NCBI GenBank assembly: GCA_947653505.1
Contig: CANTHI010000236.1
Span: forward strand, 1-6,120
Direction of reading: 5' to 3'
Length of the DNA stretch: 6,120 nt
Source: an uncultured Eubacterium sp.
GTDB lineage: Bacteria; Bacillota_A; Clostridia; Lachnospirales; Lachnospiraceae
The position numbers were made by a program, and so were the translations under genes. Shown piece by piece: positions 4,379 to 6,120 of this stretch (position 1 is its first letter; each line of letters opens with the position of its first letter). The notes beneath the pieces were generated by a model. The model was not told the DNA's origin. It saw only the letters and a list, made by a program, of their open reading frames with translations, and made no database searches.

Positions 4379-6021
4379 AAAAAATAACCCGGACTATTAT
4401 TTTACTGGTAATCGTACTTCTGGCTGCTGGTATTTATTATTATGTGGCACTTCCTGCAATCAATATTCATTCTGCGGGATTCTGGACAGCATTAGAACTT
4501 TTTATTGCTTTTGTAACAATAATATATGCCATTACAAAGCTAAGAAAACGTTCGAAAGATCCTGTGGTTCCTGTTCAGTCAGCAGAAAAGCAGTTAAAGG
4601 AAATGAAAGGCGTAAAATTAGGAGCAGGTTTGTTTTTACTGACACTGCTGATTTTTGCAGTTGGAAACCTTTTATCCTCTCCGATTATTAACGCAGCGAA
4701 ATATCAGAAGCTGATGGAAGTAGAAGAGAGCGATTTTACCGAGGATATCCAGCAGACAAATTATAATACGATACCGCTTCTGGACAAAGATTCTGCAGAG
4801 CTGCTCGGAAACCGTAAAATGGGCAGTATGGTAGATATGGTATCCCAGTTTGAAGTAGGCTCTGATTATACACAGATCAATTATAAAGATACACCAGTAC
4901 GCGTGACGCCGCTTGTGTACGCAAATGAAATCAAATGGCTGACCAATCAGAAATCCGGTATTCCAGCCTACATCAGAATCGATATGGCCACACAGAATAC
5001 CGAATGCGTCAAACTGGATCAGTCGATAAAATATTCCAAAGCTGAATATTTTAACCGCAATATTTACCGTCATCTGCGTTTTCGTTATCCAACCTATATT
5101 TTTGATGATCAGATCTTTTTTGAAATCGACGACGAAGGCACCCCATACTGGGTATGTCCGGTTAAAAAATTTAACATCGGCTTATTTGGCGGCCAGACCG
5201 TTGGCAATGTCGTATTATGCAACGCGGTAACAGGAGAATGCACCAATTATCCGGTAGATCAGGTGCCAAACTGGATTGACAAGGTATATTCGGCGGAGCT
5301 GCTGATGCAGCTGTATAATTATTATGGTATCTACAAACACGGCTTTTTCAACAGTATTCTCGGACAGAAAGACTGTCTAAAAGCAACCAACGGTTATAAT
5401 TACATTGCGCTGGATGATGATGTATGGGTCTATACAGGCGTAACTTCCGTCAGTGGTGATCAGTCCAACGTCGGATTTGTCCTGATGAATCAGCGTACAA
5501 TGGAAACAAAATATTATAAAATCGAAGGTGCAATCGAAGATTCCGCGATGTCTTCCGCAGAAGGTCAGGTACAGAATCTGGGATACAGTGCAACTTTTCC
5601 GCTCCTGCTAAATATCTCTGACCAGCCGACTTATTTTATGGCATTAAAAGATGGCGCCGGGCTTGTAAAGAAATACGCGATGGTTAATGTACAGAAATAT
5701 CAGTGGGTTGCAATCGGGGATACAGTCAAAGAATGTGAGAAAGCTTACGTGGCGCTGCTTGCGACGAATGGGATTTCAAAAGTCAATGAGAATCAGGATA
5801 TTTTTGAAACAATTACAGGAAAAATAACAGCAGCAGCGCCAGTTGTAATAGAGGGTAATACCCATTATTATATTGCACTGGATCATTCCGAGCTGCTGTT
5901 TGATGTGGATTTGTCTGATGAGAACCTGATTGGGATTATCCGGTATCAGGTTGGAGATATGATCCGTCTGACTTATTCTCCGGAAGGTGAAGGGGTGCAG
6001 ACTGTTACGCAGATTCAATAG
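4375..6021 (+). CDS. Membrane-anchored protein of unknown function with large extracytoplasmic domain
   Basis: I do not recognise a named family. The 548 residues begin with hydrophobic segments at about 7-29, 35-55 and 81-101. The basic KLRKRSK (55-61) between the second and third should be cytoplasmic, so residues from about 102 on should be outside. That 440-residue part is rich in aromatic and beta-type sequence, with notable stretches such as IYRHLRFRYPTYIFD (230-244), CPVKKFNIGLFGGQ (261-274) and YNYIALDDDVWVYTG (341-355). Cysteines are at 211, 261, 282, 289, 334 and 454. The last ~70 residues (TGKITAAAP...VGDMIRLTY) alternate like a small beta barrel, perhaps an OB fold, which is inference. 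The ATG overlaps the DHH stop as ATGA, and GAGGA (4365-4369) is five bases upstream, so the pair is probably translationally coupled. Confidence 0.8.
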   Translation: MKKITRTIILLVIVLLAAGIYYYVALPAINIHSAGFWTALELFIAFVTIIYAITKLRKRSKDPVVPVQSAEKQLKEMKGVKLGAGLFLLTLLIFAVGNLLSSPIINAAKYQKLMEVEESDFTEDIQQTNYNTIPLLDKDSAELLGNRKMGSMVDMVSQFEVGSDYTQINYKDTPVRVTPLVYANEIKWLTNQKSGIPAYIRIDMATQNTECVKLDQSIKYSKAEYFNRNIYRHLRFRYPTYIFDDQIFFEIDDEGTPYWVCPVKKFNIGLFGGQTVGNVVLCNAVTGECTNYPVDQVPNWIDKVYSAELLMQLYNYYGIYKHGFFNSILGQKDCLKATNGYNYIALDDDVWVYTGVTSVSGDQSNVGFVLMNQRTMETKYYKIEGAIEDSAMSSAEGQVQNLGYSATFPLLLNISDQPTYFMALKDGAGLVKKYAMVNVQKYQWVAIGDTVKECEKAYVALLATNGISKVNENQDIFETITGKITAAAPVVIEGNTHYYIALDHSELLFDVDLSDENLIGIIRYQVGDMIRLTYSPEGEGVQTVTQIQ

Positions 6022-6054
6022 TAATTGGTACTTTTTCTCTAAAACTTTGAATAA

Positions 6055-6093
6055 TGGCTATGCGGACGCCTTTTCCCAGCGTCCGCATAGCCA
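6055..6093. repeat. Perfect 15-bp inverted repeat, possible terminator
   Basis: TGGCTATGCGGACGC (6055-6069) is perfectly complementary to GCGTCCGCATAGCCA (6079-6093), with a 9-base loop. The stem is GC-rich and very stable, and it lies 33 bases after the stop of the membrane-protein gene, where a terminator is expected. On the + strand it is followed by AAAATAAT and not a T run. On the minus strand it is followed by TTATTCAAAGTTTT, a weak T-rich tail, so it may mainly serve a gene converging from the right. It could also be a dispersed intergenic repeat. Confidence 0.6.
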
Positions 6094-6120
6094 AAATAAT
6101 ACAAAAAAGTGGGCATGTTT
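6094..6120. other. Window end, no gene resolved
   Basis: The last 27 bases are A-rich and then contain an ATG at 6115 without a recognisable ribosome binding site. Nothing further can be supported. Confidence 0.4.

Noticed and set aside
4672..5073. Minus-strand open frame of 133 codons inside the membrane-protein gene
   Set aside because: Shadow of the sense gene; no start signal or motif.
6025..6055. Promoter TTGGTA with a downstream AATAAT or TTGAAT box
   Set aside because: The -10 boxes are poor or wrongly spaced and the region leads straight into a strong hairpin with no visible gene.
1..6120. Mobile element, CRISPR array, tRNA, rRNA or toxin-antitoxin pair
   Set aside because: No transposase, regular long repeats, cloverleaf or paired small genes were seen; the window is mostly conserved chromosomal genes.

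Overview
The window suggests an endospore-forming Firmicute of the Clostridia, most likely Lachnospiraceae. Evidence: two sporulation proteins (the C-terminal part of a SpoIID-type protein and SpmB), low-to-moderate GC with strong AGGAGG-type ribosome binding sites, and a rpsF-ssb-rpsR cluster next to a DUF951 gene, as in Firmicutes. The genus cannot be fixed from the sequence alone. All recognisable genes are on the + strand.

Layout. 1-489 is the 3' end of a spoIID-like gene entering from the left edge; its first ~60 bases read oddly and may hold frameshifts. 582-1109 is spmB. 1110-1228 is an AT-rich gap with three similar ~11-bp motifs about 22 bp apart. 1229-1957 is a complete zinc-containing sirtuin (Sir2/CobB-type NAD-dependent deacylase), followed closely by a 64-codon DUF951 gene (1985-2179). 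A probable extended -10 promoter (about 2201-2209) and a 9-bp hairpin (2219-2239) precede rpsF (2267-2557), ssb (2578-3033) and rpsR (3077-3334). There is a further hairpin between ssb and rpsR, and a strong intrinsic terminator lies at 3345-3376.

Almost directly after that terminator is a translationally coupled pair: a stand-alone DHH-DHHA1 phosphoesterase (3401-4378) and a 548-residue protein with three predicted membrane helices and a large extracytoplasmic domain (4375-6021) whose function I do not recognise. The window closes with a perfect 15-bp inverted repeat (6055-6093) that lacks a T-tract on the + strand.

How the genes fit together: the left part is sporulation (SpoIID acts on septal peptidoglycan during engulfment; SpmB acts in core dehydration). 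The centre is a translation/DNA-maintenance operon (S6, SSB, S18). The right pair probably couples a cytoplasmic nucleotide or short-RNA phosphodiesterase to a membrane protein; this is the least understood part and the best candidate for something undescribed. No mobile element, CRISPR array, tRNA or rRNA was seen.
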